64,000 bases of DNA from assembly GCA_034436155.1 (NCBI GenBank), contig DAOTVP010000110.1, forward strand, positions 10,738 to 74,737, given 5' to 3'. Both the position numbers and the translations under genes were made by a program. Of the stretch, positions 1 to 8,231 are shown one piece after another; positions within the stretch are counted from its first letter, which is position 1, and each line of letters begins with the position of its first letter. Under the pieces are notes generated by a model. It had not been told where the DNA came from. It ran no database searches and saw only the letters and a program-made list of their open reading frames with translations. This DNA comes from GCA-2794515 sp034436155. GTDB taxonomy: Bacteria > Chloroflexota > Anaerolineae > Aggregatilineales > Phototrophicaceae.

Positions 1-2245
1 GATTTTGTAGCAACACAAAAATCGCGCCTAAATCGGGCAAATCGGGTACCGCCCTAAAGTAATCCATGAGCGATTTTAACCACTCTGGTGTGATATTATT
101 TGGGTTGCAGTCAAATAGGATGAGCGCCGATAGCACCTGCATTTTTCGGTAGAGCAATTGTGTGTCTGGATTATTGGGCGAGATATATCGCAACGATTCT
201 TCACTCAATTCGCGCACATCGTTCATCCGTGAGCGCACCAGAAAATAAATCAGAAGCGTATTGAGCAGATGATTCAGGTTTTGGATATGCCCCTGCTGAC
301 AAGCCCACGACCATGCAATCCGAATATTGCCCAAATCGCGTTCTAGCCTGTTCAAGGTTTGGACTTGATGTTCTCCTTTGAGGGCGATATTCAACGATTC
401 GAGATACTCGGCATAATAGGTGCTATGGCGGGTGCGTGCCGTGTGGTAGGCGGATGAATCGGCATGTAATTTTTCTTCTGCGAATTGGCGCAACAATTCG
501 TGCATATCGTAGCGCCCGTCTTGTACACGGCGGATGAGCGATTTATTCACCAATGCCAGTAAAATTGGCAAATCGGCATCGGCGATAGCACGCGCCGCGG
601 GGCGGTCGAATCCACCCCTAAAAATGGCTAATCGGCATAACGTATGCGCTTCTTCGGGGGTTAATCGTTCCCATGACGACTCGAATACCGCCCGCATACT
701 GCGATGACGGGGTGGCAGGTTGCGAAATGATGAGCTGAGAAAATCGTAGGATTTCTGGATTTCTTGGGCGATTTCTTCAACAGACAACATTTGTAACCAA
801 CTCGCCGCCAATTCAATACCCAACGGCATCCCCTCGACCAATTGGCAAATGCGGATGATATGCGTGGTATTGGCTTGGGATAGGGCGAAATCGGGTTGGA
901 TTTGCTTGGCAGATTGGGCGAATAGCGCCACCGCGCCATATTTTTCGAGGTCAGCGAGGGGTATATCTGCTGATGGATATGCCAAACCATCCACCTCATA
1001 AATCCATTCTTGGCGCAAATTGAGGCGCTCCCGCGAGGTGATGAGGATTTTTGAACACGGCGAGGCATCATATATCTCGCTGACCAATTCGGCGTGGTCG
1101 AGCAATTGCTCAAAATTATCGAGGATGAGCAACACCTCTTTTTGGCGTACATAATCGAGCGTATCCGAGCGCAAATTGCCATCCATACAATCAAAACGCA
1201 AGGCTTCGGCGATTGCCCACCAAAAGGCTTCGGCGGATGTGGTAGGTGTGAGCGAGACGAAATACACGCCATCGGCAAACTCACCGCGCAACATTTCGCC
1301 CATCTGAATCGAGAGGCGCGTTTTGCCAATCCCACCTTGCCCGATGAGCGTCAATAACCGACACGTATCGTCTTTAAGCAAGCGTTGAATTTCGGCAATA
1401 TCGCGTTCACGGCTGATGAACGGCGTGGCGGGGGTTGGCAAGTTATCTTGTATCGGCTTCGAGAATGGGTCTTGTATTTTCGTCAGGGTGAGCGCCATCA
1501 CTTCGACAGTTTGTTTGACCGTCTGGCGTGATTGTATCGCCTGAAACAGCGAGCGCGTTTGCTCATCAGGTGCGATACCCAGTTCATCGCGCAACAAATC
1601 GGCACAGATTTGATATTGGCGCAAGGCGGCGCTCCGTTGCCCCGTCCAATCATACAGGCGCATCAGATTGCGATGTGCCGATTCGTTCAGGTTATCCATC
1701 AACACCCAACGGCGGGCATAGGGGATCGCCTCTTCATGCCGATTTTGGGCGATATAGCCACGGGTCAATTTTTCGAGGACGGCGCATAACCGTTGCCGAA
1801 GACTTTGCGATTGAAAAAATTGCCATTCATCAAATTGGTCACTATCGGGCAACAAAAATCCGCGCAGAAAATCGTCTCGATACAACGCCACCGCCGATTG
1901 TAAGGCGTGGAGGTCATCTGCTTGCGCTTCGTAATGCGCGAATGCCCATACATCCACCCATAACCCCGTTTGTGAGGCGACCTGAACGGTGTCACGTTCA
2001 ACAATCAGCCATGAATCACCCAATGTCTTGTTAATCGTCCATAACGTGTTACGGAGGTAGGCTAACCCGCGGCTCAAATCGACATCGGGGAAGAAAAATG
2101 TCGCTAATGCCTCGCGGCTATAAGCAATTTTATTCACCAGCAAATATACAAATAGCGCCAATGCCTTGCGACGCTCCAATTCGATAGGGGCATCATCCAA
2201 TTGTAATTGGGGTGTACCGAGCAGAGAAATGTGCAATTGCGCCAT
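1..2245 (-). CDS. SARP-type STAND transcriptional regulator (BTAD + NB-ARC), C-terminus beyond window
   Basis: The reading frame is open from the ATG at 2245 down to base 1 without a stop, so the gene is cut by the window edge (748 codons visible). Residues 1-95 resemble the SARP/OmpR winged helix and 100-245 the bacterial transcriptional activation domain (TPR-like). An NB-ARC/STAND ATPase follows, with Walker A GQGGIGKT near residue 300, Walker B LLILDNFEQLL near 372 and an ITSRERL motif. Helical and TPR-like sequence begins after about residue 560. AfsR-like proteins of this architecture are known to be signal-responsive transcription activators; the ligand here is unknown. The ATPase part is paralogous to the proteins at 9103 and 27322. 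It diverges from the ParB-like gene at 2405 across a repeat-bearing promoter region, which suggests that it controls that gene and itself. Confidence 0.9.
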   Translation of the reverse strand, partial: MAQLHISLLGTPQLQLDDAPIELERRKALALFVYLLVNKIAYSREALATFFFPDVDLSRGLAYLRNTLWTINKTLGDSWLIVERDTVQVASQTGLWVDVWAFAHYEAQADDLHALQSAVALYRDDFLRGFLLPDSDQFDEWQFFQSQSLRQRLCAVLEKLTRGYIAQNRHEEAIPYARRWVLMDNLNESAHRNLMRLYDWTGQRSAALRQYQICADLLRDELGIAPDEQTRSLFQAIQSRQTVKQTVEVMALTLTKIQDPFSKPIQDNLPTPATPFISRERDIAEIQRLLKDDTCRLLTLIGQGGIGKTRLSIQMGEMLRGEFADGVYFVSLTPTTSAEAFWWAIAEALRFDCMDGNLRSDTLDYVRQKEVLLILDNFEQLLDHAELVSEIYDASPCSKILITSRERLNLRQEWIYEVDGLAYPSADIPLADLEKYGAVALFAQSAKQIQPDFALSQANTTHIIRICQLVEGMPLGIELAASWLQMLSVEEIAQEIQKSYDFLSSSFRNLPPRHRSMRAVFESSWERLTPEEAHTLCRLAIFRGGFDRPAARAIADADLPILLALVNKSLIRRVQDGRYDMHELLRQFAEEKLHADSSAYHTARTRHSTYYAEYLESLNIALKGEHQVQTLNRLERDLGNIRIAWSWACQQGHIQNLNHLLNTLLIYFLVRSRMNDVRELSEESLRYISPNNPDTQLLYRKMQVLSALILFDCNPNNITPEWLKSLMDYFRAVPDLPDLGAIFVLLQN

Positions 2246-2288
2246 GATTATTCACGCCTCAATGAACTTTAGTGAACCTATATCACCC

Positions 2289-2371
2289 ATTATATATCAC
2301 AAATCACCTTTGTGACGCTTCTGAGACGCTTTTTGAGACGCTCGTGAGATGATATACCTCTATCGTATAGA
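2289..2371. promoter_or_regulatory. Divergent promoter region with four phased direct repeats (SARP-type operator)
   Basis: Four copies of a TGWGACG-like heptamer start at 2311, 2322, 2334 and 2345 (TGTGACG, TGAGACG, TGAGACG, TGAGATG), that is 11, 12 and 11 bp apart. SARP regulators are known to bind heptamer direct repeats about one helical turn apart, just upstream of the -10 box. The last repeat ends 9 bp before TATCGT (2361-2366), with TATAGA at 2366-2371 as an alternative -10 for the plus-strand gene at 2405. On the minus strand a TATAAT (2294-2289) lies 16 bp from GTCACA, which overlaps the first repeat, so both promoters could be controlled. Binding is inferred. Confidence 0.55.
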
Positions 2372-2404
2372 TAAATCATGACAAATTCAAGAAAGGAGCG
2401 CATC

Positions 2405-2851
2405 ATGTACTTTTCAAATAACCTGAACAACCAACTGAAAAATCGGATGGGTCGCGCCGATAGCATTAATCCAGATGCCCGTAAATTGTTTGAAAAAGCC
2501 TTGCGAGCAGGCACAAAACGACGCAACCCCGCCTCTGCGCTCCCGAATATTGGTGATGTAACACGCACCGCGCAACATTATATGGGCGCACAAACTGTCG
2601 ATATTCGGTGTATTGGTGGCAGCGTGAATAAATCGGGCGATTTCGATGTCAATTTCAACCCCACCAGTGACCATATCGAAGCCCGTTGGGTCAAAGTGGC
2701 AACCGCCATGTTAGACGGCATAGACCTGCCCCCTATCAAATTGATTTTGGTGAAGGACACCTATTATGTCGTAGACGGACACCATCGCATCTCGGTGGCG
2801 CACATGCTCGGAATGCACTTCATGGACGCGATTGTGACGCGCTGGGAATAG
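2405..2851 (+). CDS. Small ParB/sulfiredoxin-like domain protein
   Basis: 148 residues from the ATG at 2405, chosen because AAAGGAG (2392-2398) lies 6 nt upstream; an ATG at 2378 has no comparable site. The C-terminal third contains IKLILVKDTYYVVDGHHRISVAH, the ParB N-terminal/sulfiredoxin fold signature with a Gly-His-His-Arg motif that binds CTP or ATP in the family. The N-terminal half is basic and shows no recognised domain. It lacks the HTH and dimerisation parts of a plasmid or chromosome ParB, so a segregation role is unlikely; stand-alone domains of this type include nucleases and kinases. It is divergent from the SARP regulator and is probably its target. The biochemical function is not predictable. 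Confidence 0.75.
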   Translation: MYFSNNLNNQLKNRMGRADSINPDARKLFEKALRAGTKRRNPASALPNIGDVTRTAQHYMGAQTVDIRCIGGSVNKSGDFDVNFNPTSDHIEARWVKVATAMLDGIDLPPIKLILVKDTYYVVDGHHRISVAHMLGMHFMDAIVTRWE

Positions 2852-2897
2852 GACATCGGCGATGAAAACGAAATTTGAATGAAACGATGTAAGTCTA

Positions 2898-2929
2898 GCG
2901 TAGTGGCATGAATTATCATGCCACTACGC
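2898..2929. terminator. Perfect 14-bp hairpin between convergent genes
   Basis: GCGTAGTGGCATGA (2898-2911), loop ATTA, then its exact complement (2916-2929). It sits between the convergent ends of the ParB-like gene (2851) and the gene ending at 2940. There is no strong T-run on either side, so it may be a bidirectional terminator or an mRNA-end-protecting stem. Confidence 0.6.
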
Positions 2930-2939
2930 GCCGTTATAT

Positions 2940-4322
2940 TTATATCCGATTATCCAACATGCCATATTTTTTGAGCGTCTGCGCCAGCACAAATTCCGCC
3001 ATGCGGAACACCGCGTCATTCTCATCGTTGCGCTCGGATTCACGTTCTTCGACCATCGTCCGCATCTCTTTCATCACATCCGTGAGTTGCTCTTGGTGCA
3101 TCAACACTTGGTCGGTGATGATAATCCCACCTAAGACCAGAGGCAGATAGGCATAGCTGAAGTTCATCTCGCCTTTGGTCTTGAGTTTATCCACAATAAT
3201 TTGGGCGAATTCTTGCATATCCTCGTCTGAACCCAAGTTTTCGCCACTATCGCGCTCGACAATCCGAAAGGCATAACTAAGCGCATCGAATAACAGGTCA
3301 TCGAATAAAAAGTGCGGGATGGCTTTGGGCGCAACGCCTGCCATGCGTTCATCTTGCGCGAGGATTTTCATGTAGCCTTGCAACCAACGGGGCAAGCTGA
3401 TATTGACCTCGGATGTCTCTAAAATGCGGGCTTTTTTATCTTTTTCGCGCATTTTGAACATGCCCGATACATCAAACTCACCCGATGCGATGCTCCCGTG
3501 TTTAGAATGCGGGTGGGCAAATTCGAGGATGAGCGTCATCAGACGCGCCACCGCACTGGCTTCGGTTGGCGAAAGCGGATAGCCCGCCTTACGGAAGGTC
3601 TCGCGGACTTTATCTAAAATGGGCGGATAGACCAATTCTTTTTTGAGCGAGGGCAACACCTTGAGTTTGAGTAATTCTTCGTATTTGTCTAATAGCAATT
3701 CGCTATCTTGTTGATTTTCGAGCGTCCACAAACTGACCCATTGCGGATTGAGGCTGGGGGGTTTGGCAAGTTTGCCTTCCATGACAGTAATAGGGGTCTC
3801 GAAAGCTGTCCCACGCAAAAACCCTTTTTTCTGGGTGGTAAATTTAAGTTTTTTCAGTTCTTCAATTTTTTGGGCAGTTTCTTGATCGACTTTTTTGGGG
3901 TTGAATAACGCCCCACCGCTATTCGGGCGCACACGGTTGGCTTTTGGATTACTGACTTTGACGGAAATTTCCATGCCAATCATATAATTTTCGCCGATAG
4001 CGCAATCAGGCATGGTCGACATGGGCAACATGGCATATCCCACTTCTGCCGCGCCTAGCCCCACCACCAGTCGGTCTTGACCTGTGATGAAGCGCCCCTT
4101 TTTGCCTGCTTGGTCTTTTTCTGGGATTTGTAATGTGACGGTGACATCGGCGGGCGAATCGCTGGCATTTTGCATGAGCATGATCACCTCAAATTGCCGT
4201 CCCGCCTGTACAATACGCGGGCGCGTGGCGAGAGCGACTTGTACCACCCCTACCGTCACCCGTTCCGCATCCGTAATGTATCCAAACACATCGGGATACA
4301 CGATATTCGATTTATCTGCCAT
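2940..4322 (-). CDS. Conserved-looking protein of unknown function, 460 aa
   Basis: I do not recognise this family. The start ATG at 4322 follows a purine-rich AGAGAGAGA stretch. Residues 25-125 look like a beta-sandwich (alternating hydrophobics, an FEVIMLMQNASDSPADVTVTL run typical of Ig-like or CARDB-like domains). Residues 150-165 are Lys-rich, and 200-460 are largely helical with repeated charged segments. There is no signal peptide or membrane span, so a cytosolic location is likely. The hairpin at 2898-2929 lies at its 3' end and a paired-hairpin repeat lies upstream. Neighbours do not suggest a pathway. Confidence 0.75.
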   Translation of the reverse strand: MADKSNIVYPDVFGYITDAERVTVGVVQVALATRPRIVQAGRQFEVIMLMQNASDSPADVTVTLQIPEKDQAGKKGRFITGQDRLVVGLGAAEVGYAMLPMSTMPDCAIGENYMIGMEISVKVSNPKANRVRPNSGGALFNPKKVDQETAQKIEELKKLKFTTQKKGFLRGTAFETPITVMEGKLAKPPSLNPQWVSLWTLENQQDSELLLDKYEELLKLKVLPSLKKELVYPPILDKVRETFRKAGYPLSPTEASAVARLMTLILEFAHPHSKHGSIASGEFDVSGMFKMREKDKKARILETSEVNISLPRWLQGYMKILAQDERMAGVAPKAIPHFLFDDLLFDALSYAFRIVERDSGENLGSDEDMQEFAQIIVDKLKTKGEMNFSYAYLPLVLGGIIITDQVLMHQEQLTDVMKEMRTMVEERESERNDENDAVFRMAEFVLAQTLKKYGMLDNRI

Positions 4323-4415
4323 AAGAAAAATCTCTCTCTGATAATGAATCGTAATTTATCTTATTTTAACCCCGATACTGAATGATTGCCAACAGGTACA
4401 TCGGGTCTAAAATTA

Positions 4416-4496
4416 GGGCGGATATGGCTACGCCGTAAAAATCTGTCAATTTTAATTGTGGTGGCGGATTCGCGCCGATGGGCGCGTATATCCGCC
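4416..4496 (-). repeat. Degenerate copy of the paired-hairpin intergenic element
   Basis: 4463-4496 forms a hairpin with GGCGGAT / ATCCGCC arms and an ATACG signature on the minus strand, matching the proximal hairpin of the elements at 19734, 25655 and 48448. The distal half (4416-4437) is eroded, keeping an ATCCGCC-type arm. The hairpin begins 23 nt after the stop codon of the minus-strand methyltransferase gene. A 12-bp direct repeat GGGTCTAAAATT (4403-4414 and 4516-4527) flanks the block, the second copy overlapping that stop codon. Confidence 0.6.
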
Positions 4497-4519
4497 ATAT
4501 TGTCGAAAATGATTAGGGT

Positions 4520-5110
4520 CTAAAATTCAATGGTGGCATCGGTAGCATTGGCGGATGGCTTGACGGCGACCAATTGCGAGATATGCTCATCATCACATTG
4601 GTGCAAAATTTGCCACCCCTCAAAATGCAGGGGCAACTCTTCGATGTCCAGTAGATAAGCGGGGTTGAACAACGGGTTATCGTTATGATGACGGGTGTTA
4701 AATGTCTCGTAGATGATGCGCCCACCTTCGGCGATACATGCCCGAATTTTGGGGAATAAATCGCGGTTCAAATACCGAAACACACACACCACATCATATA
4801 AACCTTCATCCAAATCGGTATCATCCAAATCAGTTTGGAGCAAATTGATATGGCGTAATTTGCGCCGATTCATCTCAGCTTGGGCTTGCATGAGCGCCAC
4901 ACGGCTGATGTCCATCATATCGACGATATACCCTTGTTGTGCCAACCATAACCCGTTTTGCCCCAATCCACAGGCTAAATCGAGCGCCCGCGCCTTTTGT
5001 TTGGGGAGCAAGGGCGGGGTATAGAGCAACAATAACGGGTCTGGCGCGGGATACGCCCCTGTCCGTTGGTGATAGCGGTCATCCCATTTAGCGCGGTCTT
5101 GTGAGGACAT
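4520..5110 (-). CDS. Class I SAM-dependent methyltransferase
   Basis: 196 residues. The N-terminal WDDRYHQRTGAYPAPDP segment is typical of small TehB-like/Methyltransf_25 enzymes. Motif I ALDLACGLGQNGLWLAQQG near residue 45 binds S-adenosylmethionine, the acidic end of beta-2 is in VDMMDIS, and the post-IV strand is YDVVCVFRYLNRDLFP. The substrate cannot be told; relatives modify small molecules such as thiols, thiopurines or metalloid anions. It begins 6 nt after the stop of the upstream gene (5117-5914), so the two are probably co-transcribed. Its stop codon lies inside one copy of a 12-bp direct repeat. Confidence 0.85.
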   Translation of the reverse strand: MSSQDRAKWDDRYHQRTGAYPAPDPLLLLYTPPLLPKQKARALDLACGLGQNGLWLAQQGYIVDMMDISRVALMQAQAEMNRRKLRHINLLQTDLDDTDLDEGLYDVVCVFRYLNRDLFPKIRACIAEGGRIIYETFNTRHHNDNPLFNPAYLLDIEELPLHFEGWQILHQCDDEHISQLVAVKPSANATDATIEF

Positions 5111-5116
5111 GACAGG

Positions 5117-5914
5117 TTATTTCCCCGCATAAATCGGCATATACGAGAGGGCATTCGAGACAGCATTCATCGCCTCATTATCACCCGGTAGGCGGGGTGC
5201 TTTGGGATTGCGCTGAAACCGATGGTGCGCCATATACGCATCGCGCAGGGTGATAAAATCGGGCGTATGCCAATCGGGTGGGATCTTCAGACAATCCATA
5301 AAGGCGCGGATATTCCCACCTAATCCATGCGACCAATCAGGGACGGTGGGGGCGAGTAACGCTTTGGCAGATGCCGATTTATCGCCCATCGCCCGCGATA
5401 CCTGTCCCATCAACTTGTTGAACATGCGATTCATCTGATTTGGATTGACATCCTTCGCCATGTGTTGCACCTCTTGAGGCAATACCGATATGGGGATGGT
5501 CTCGACAGGTTTTGTCTGTGCCGATTGTCCCCCGCCTAAAATGGCTTGGTGCAAATGGGCGATGGTGTATCCATCGTGAAGGTGCGGTTGTAATGCCGAA
5601 AAGGGTTGTGGACGCGCATTCACGAAGACATGCACATTCGCATCTTCATCGTTGACATGGATATGCAACACCAAGCCAGAGCGCGATAACCGCGCCGACA
5701 AATCTAACGGAAATGTGCCGATGAGCCGAAACCAACCCTCACGCCCGCCATCTAAAAAGGTTTGTACCCGTTGGGTATAGGCTTGGCTGACCAACCCCAC
5801 GAATGGGTCGTATAACCGATACCCCATCATATCGAGGTGGTCGTGCAATAAATCGGCAACTCGGACTTGAGTTTGGTTAGTATAAAAATGTAGGCTGTCC
5901 CACTGTATCGCCAT
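5117..5914 (-). CDS. Protein of unknown function, 265 aa
   Basis: Start chosen at the ATG at 5914, preceded by GAGGAAA about 5-7 nt upstream; a longer frame to 6034 exists but lacks a ribosome site and overlaps the upstream gene heavily. The product is soluble, with no signal peptide. An N-terminal segment (MAIQWDSLHFYTNQTQVRV) is followed by beta-rich sequence to residue 110 and a helical C-terminus. No motif was recognised. The first 38 nt overlap the end of the GNAT-like gene, which indicates translational coupling. Its co-operon partners (GNAT-like protein, methyltransferase) do not define a pathway. Confidence 0.7.
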   Translation of the reverse strand: MAIQWDSLHFYTNQTQVRVADLLHDHLDMMGYRLYDPFVGLVSQAYTQRVQTFLDGGREGWFRLIGTFPLDLSARLSRSGLVLHIHVNDEDANVHVFVNARPQPFSALQPHLHDGYTIAHLHQAILGGGQSAQTKPVETIPISVLPQEVQHMAKDVNPNQMNRMFNKLMGQVSRAMGDKSASAKALLAPTVPDWSHGLGGNIRAFMDCLKIPPDWHTPDFITLRDAYMAHHRFQRNPKAPRLPGDNEAMNAVSNALSYMPIYAGK

Positions 5915-6743
5915 GTGTTTCCTCACGGGTGCTATTTTCGGTATCAACATAACAAACAATGCTCCCCACATCCACAAAACCCGCCTCGCGGCAGATGCGC
6001 CTATCAATTTCGACCTCGCCCGATGTAAACACAATGCGTTTGCCTTTTTGGGCGGCGATGGCGATGGCTTTATGTTGGATGAGTTTGAGCGTATCGGGGC
6101 TACGGAATTGGATCATCACTGCGAGGGCGCTGATATGCGCGGTATCACCATAAAAGGTCAATCGCGCCACGCCGATAGGCAATTGGTCTAAATAGAGGAT
6201 GATGTCGGATTGGTTGCCCAAGGCAATATCGCGCAAGGTTTTGCCGATATACACAGGTTCGATGCCGTGTGTGACCACATCATAATGGGCATTGCGCCAC
6301 ACATACCACCAAACGGCACTGTCGTGGGGATTATGCACCAATTCAAATCGCTTATCCTCTAAGTGGGGGATGCGAGGCAAAGTCTCATCAGGGTGGATGG
6401 TATAGGTCATAATCGAAATTTCGCGCTCGAGCTTCAGCCCCAATTCGCGCAGGCTTTTGGCAAAGATCGGTGGATACAAGCCTTCGACATAATAAACGCG
6501 CCGTTTACGCTTGAGTTCATCCAGTCGCTGTAAGCCATTTTCGATGTCTTGGGTAGGAATCCATGCCGTGTTACGGCGGGGCGTGATGTAATTCAAATCG
6601 GGCATCGTATTGTTTGGATGATACAACACATCCACCAAGCCGAGTTTTTCGCTGATTGCACCTAAACTCATGTGGGTGAAATTCAGATGTTCCTGAACAG
6701 CCCGCAAAATCACCCGCGACTCTTTCACATCGCTATCGGTCAT
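5877..6743 (-). CDS. GNAT-fold acetyltransferase-like protein
   Basis: 288 residues. The C-terminal half (about 130-265) shows a GNAT-type order of strands and helices: FELVHNPHDSAVWWYVWRNA, DIILYLDQLPIGVARLTFYGDTAHISALAVMIQFR (strands 4-5), KLIQHKAIAIAAQKGKRIVFTSGEVEI, ending in REAGFVDVGSIVCYVD, the usual Y/F-rich terminal strand. The acetyl-CoA loop (Q/RxxGxG/A) is weak, so binding is uncertain. The N-terminal 125 residues resemble a second, degenerate GNAT-like half. The substrate is unknown. It heads a compact run with the two downstream minus-strand genes. Confidence 0.6.
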   Translation of the reverse strand: MTDSDVKESRVILRAVQEHLNFTHMSLGAISEKLGLVDVLYHPNNTMPDLNYITPRRNTAWIPTQDIENGLQRLDELKRKRRVYYVEGLYPPIFAKSLRELGLKLEREISIMTYTIHPDETLPRIPHLEDKRFELVHNPHDSAVWWYVWRNAHYDVVTHGIEPVYIGKTLRDIALGNQSDIILYLDQLPIGVARLTFYGDTAHISALAVMIQFRSPDTLKLIQHKAIAIAAQKGKRIVFTSGEVEIDRRICREAGFVDVGSIVCYVDTENSTREETHGDTVGQPTFLY

Positions 6744-6864
6744 ATGTCATGACAACTTTCCTAAGTGGATAAAATCTCTGTTAGGACTATCATATCATAC
6801 GCCCATCCAAACGGGATTATACCCCTGTTTGGGTTACGATAGAGTTTGGTTTTAATATGTTACA

Positions 6865-7467
6865 TCAACCAACAAACGCGAATAAAATCACCGTCATAGC
6901 GATGCCGATGAGCGTCCCGACAATCACCTGGGCGGGGGTATGCCGATGCAATTTGATGCGGGCGAGTCCGACAATCACAATCAGGGGCGCGATGATTAAT
7001 CCCACTGTCCAACCGAACAATAAGCCACTTGTCACGGTCGCGCCTGCGATACAAATGGCGTGGATGCTAATTTGCCACATCATGGTGATGCCCAACATCA
7101 CCCCCAACTGGACAAAGCTGAACAGCGCAAACGCGGGCATGACGCTGGTGGTGGCGATCAGACGTAAAATGCCAAATGCCAGTCCGCTCCCAATCATCGT
7201 CACCAAAAATGGGGCAATGCGTTGTTCGCGCACTTCCAGATGTAAATCGGTAATCGCGCCACGTTTCACCTGAATGGCGATGAACACCAACGGGATCAGG
7301 CAGACCATGCCGATATAGGTGAATGCCCATAAAAACCCCTCGCCACTGCTGGTCGCATCGCGGAAGGCTATCGGAAAGGCGAGCGTTGCCCAAACAACAG
7401 GCGGGCTGAATACATCCGACACCACGCGCTCCCATGAAATTTCATATTGTTTTGTACCAATTCGCAT
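6865..7467 (-). CDS. PAP2-like (type 2 phosphatidic acid phosphatase) membrane protein
   Basis: 200 residues with AGAGGG as ribosome site just upstream of the ATG at 7467. Five to six hydrophobic helices are visible. ISIHAICIAG (about residue 137) corresponds to the PAP2 (P/S)SxHxxxA motif, and ARIKLHRHTPAQVIVGTLIG near 172 to the SRxxxxxHxxxD(V)xxG motif; the final catalytic Asp position is occupied by Gln. Members dephosphorylate lipid phosphates such as undecaprenyl diphosphate or phosphatidate at the membrane. Because the SRxxxxxH-D triad is altered (A-R, H present, Q for D), activity is uncertain. Confidence 0.7.
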   Translation of the reverse strand: MRIGTKQYEISWERVVSDVFSPPVVWATLAFPIAFRDATSSGEGFLWAFTYIGMVCLIPLVFIAIQVKRGAITDLHLEVREQRIAPFLVTMIGSGLAFGILRLIATTSVMPAFALFSFVQLGVMLGITMMWQISIHAICIAGATVTSGLLFGWTVGLIIAPLIVIVGLARIKLHRHTPAQVIVGTLIGIAMTVILFAFVG

Positions 7468-7663
7468 ATCGCCCTCTGATAAAAATCACATCATGATTTC
7501 ACATGCCTCTAATATAGCACAATCTGTTTTAAGAGTGGATGAAAAAATTTTTGTAAAAAATCAAAATTGTGTGGCATGTGTTGCCTAGACAACAGACAGC
7601 ATCATGACAGCGTGTTACAGTGTTTTCAATCGAACATAATTTGTTATCTAGGAGACACACAAA

Positions 7664-8104
7664 ATGGCATCGACAACAGCAAACACAACCAATTTACAAA
7701 CATCCGTCATTCGGGGCATCATCGGCGGTATCGCGGGTGGTGTGGTATTCGGCATGATGATGGCAATGATGAATATGCTCCCGATGGTGGGGATGCTCAT
7801 CGGCAACGATAGCCCCATTATCGGTTTTGGTGTTCACATGGTCATCAGCATCATTATCGGCGCGACTTACGGTGTGGTTGGCACGCGCATCCCCAACAAC
7901 AACTGGGGCATTGTGGTCGGCGCAGGCGTGGTGTATGGCATCATTTGGTGGGTATTGGGCGCACTCATCATGATGCCCATCATGCTCGGTATGAATGAAA
8001 TGGTGTTACAAATTGGCAACGATCAATGGATGAGCCTGATTGGTCATATCGTTTTCGGCGTGATTTTGACTATTGTGTATAAAGTGCAATCCAGTCGCTC
8101 GTAA
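7664..8104 (+). CDS. Small Gly/Met-rich integral membrane protein
   Basis: 146 residues, TAGGAGACACACAAAATG giving a good ribosome site. Four hydrophobic segments (about 18-48, 53-72, 80-106, 124-140) with glycine zipper-like stretches (GIIGGIAGGVVFGMMMAMM). A soluble N-terminal Thr/Asn-rich tail and a short basic C-terminus are present. This layout resembles the YagU/DUF1440-like family of small inner-membrane proteins, but I cannot assign it firmly. A hairpin terminator follows at 8163-8181, so it is likely transcribed alone. Confidence 0.65.
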   Translation: MASTTANTTNLQTSVIRGIIGGIAGGVVFGMMMAMMNMLPMVGMLIGNDSPIIGFGVHMVISIIIGATYGVVGTRIPNNNWGIVVGAGVVYGIIWWVLGALIMMPIMLGMNEMVLQIGNDQWMSLIGHIVFGVILTIVYKVQSSRS

Positions 8105-8162
8105 GAAGGGTGTGCATCAGCCTATCGGAAGAATATCTATAAAAGCAATATACCTTTATTCA

Positions 8163-8181
8163 GGGCGCAATAATTGCGCCC
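8163..8181 (+). terminator. Intrinsic terminator-like hairpin
   Basis: GGGCGCAA-TAA-TTGCGCCC perfect stem, followed by TTATC. It lies 59 nt after the membrane-protein stop and before the Crp-family gene. Confidence 0.6.
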
Positions 8182-8231
8182 TTATCATCTCATTCATCCG
8201 CCTATTGTTATCGACGAGGCATTGTATCCTC

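Noticed and set aside
661..1335. 224-codon minus-strand frame within the first gene, and a plus-strand 168-codon frame at 1528-2034
   Set aside because: Both overlap the SARP-STAND coding frame, which carries all recognisable motifs.
2405..2851. ParB-like gene considered as a chromosome or plasmid partition locus or origin marker
   Set aside because: No ParA, no HTH domain, no parS-like palindromes and no dnaA boxes were noticed nearby.
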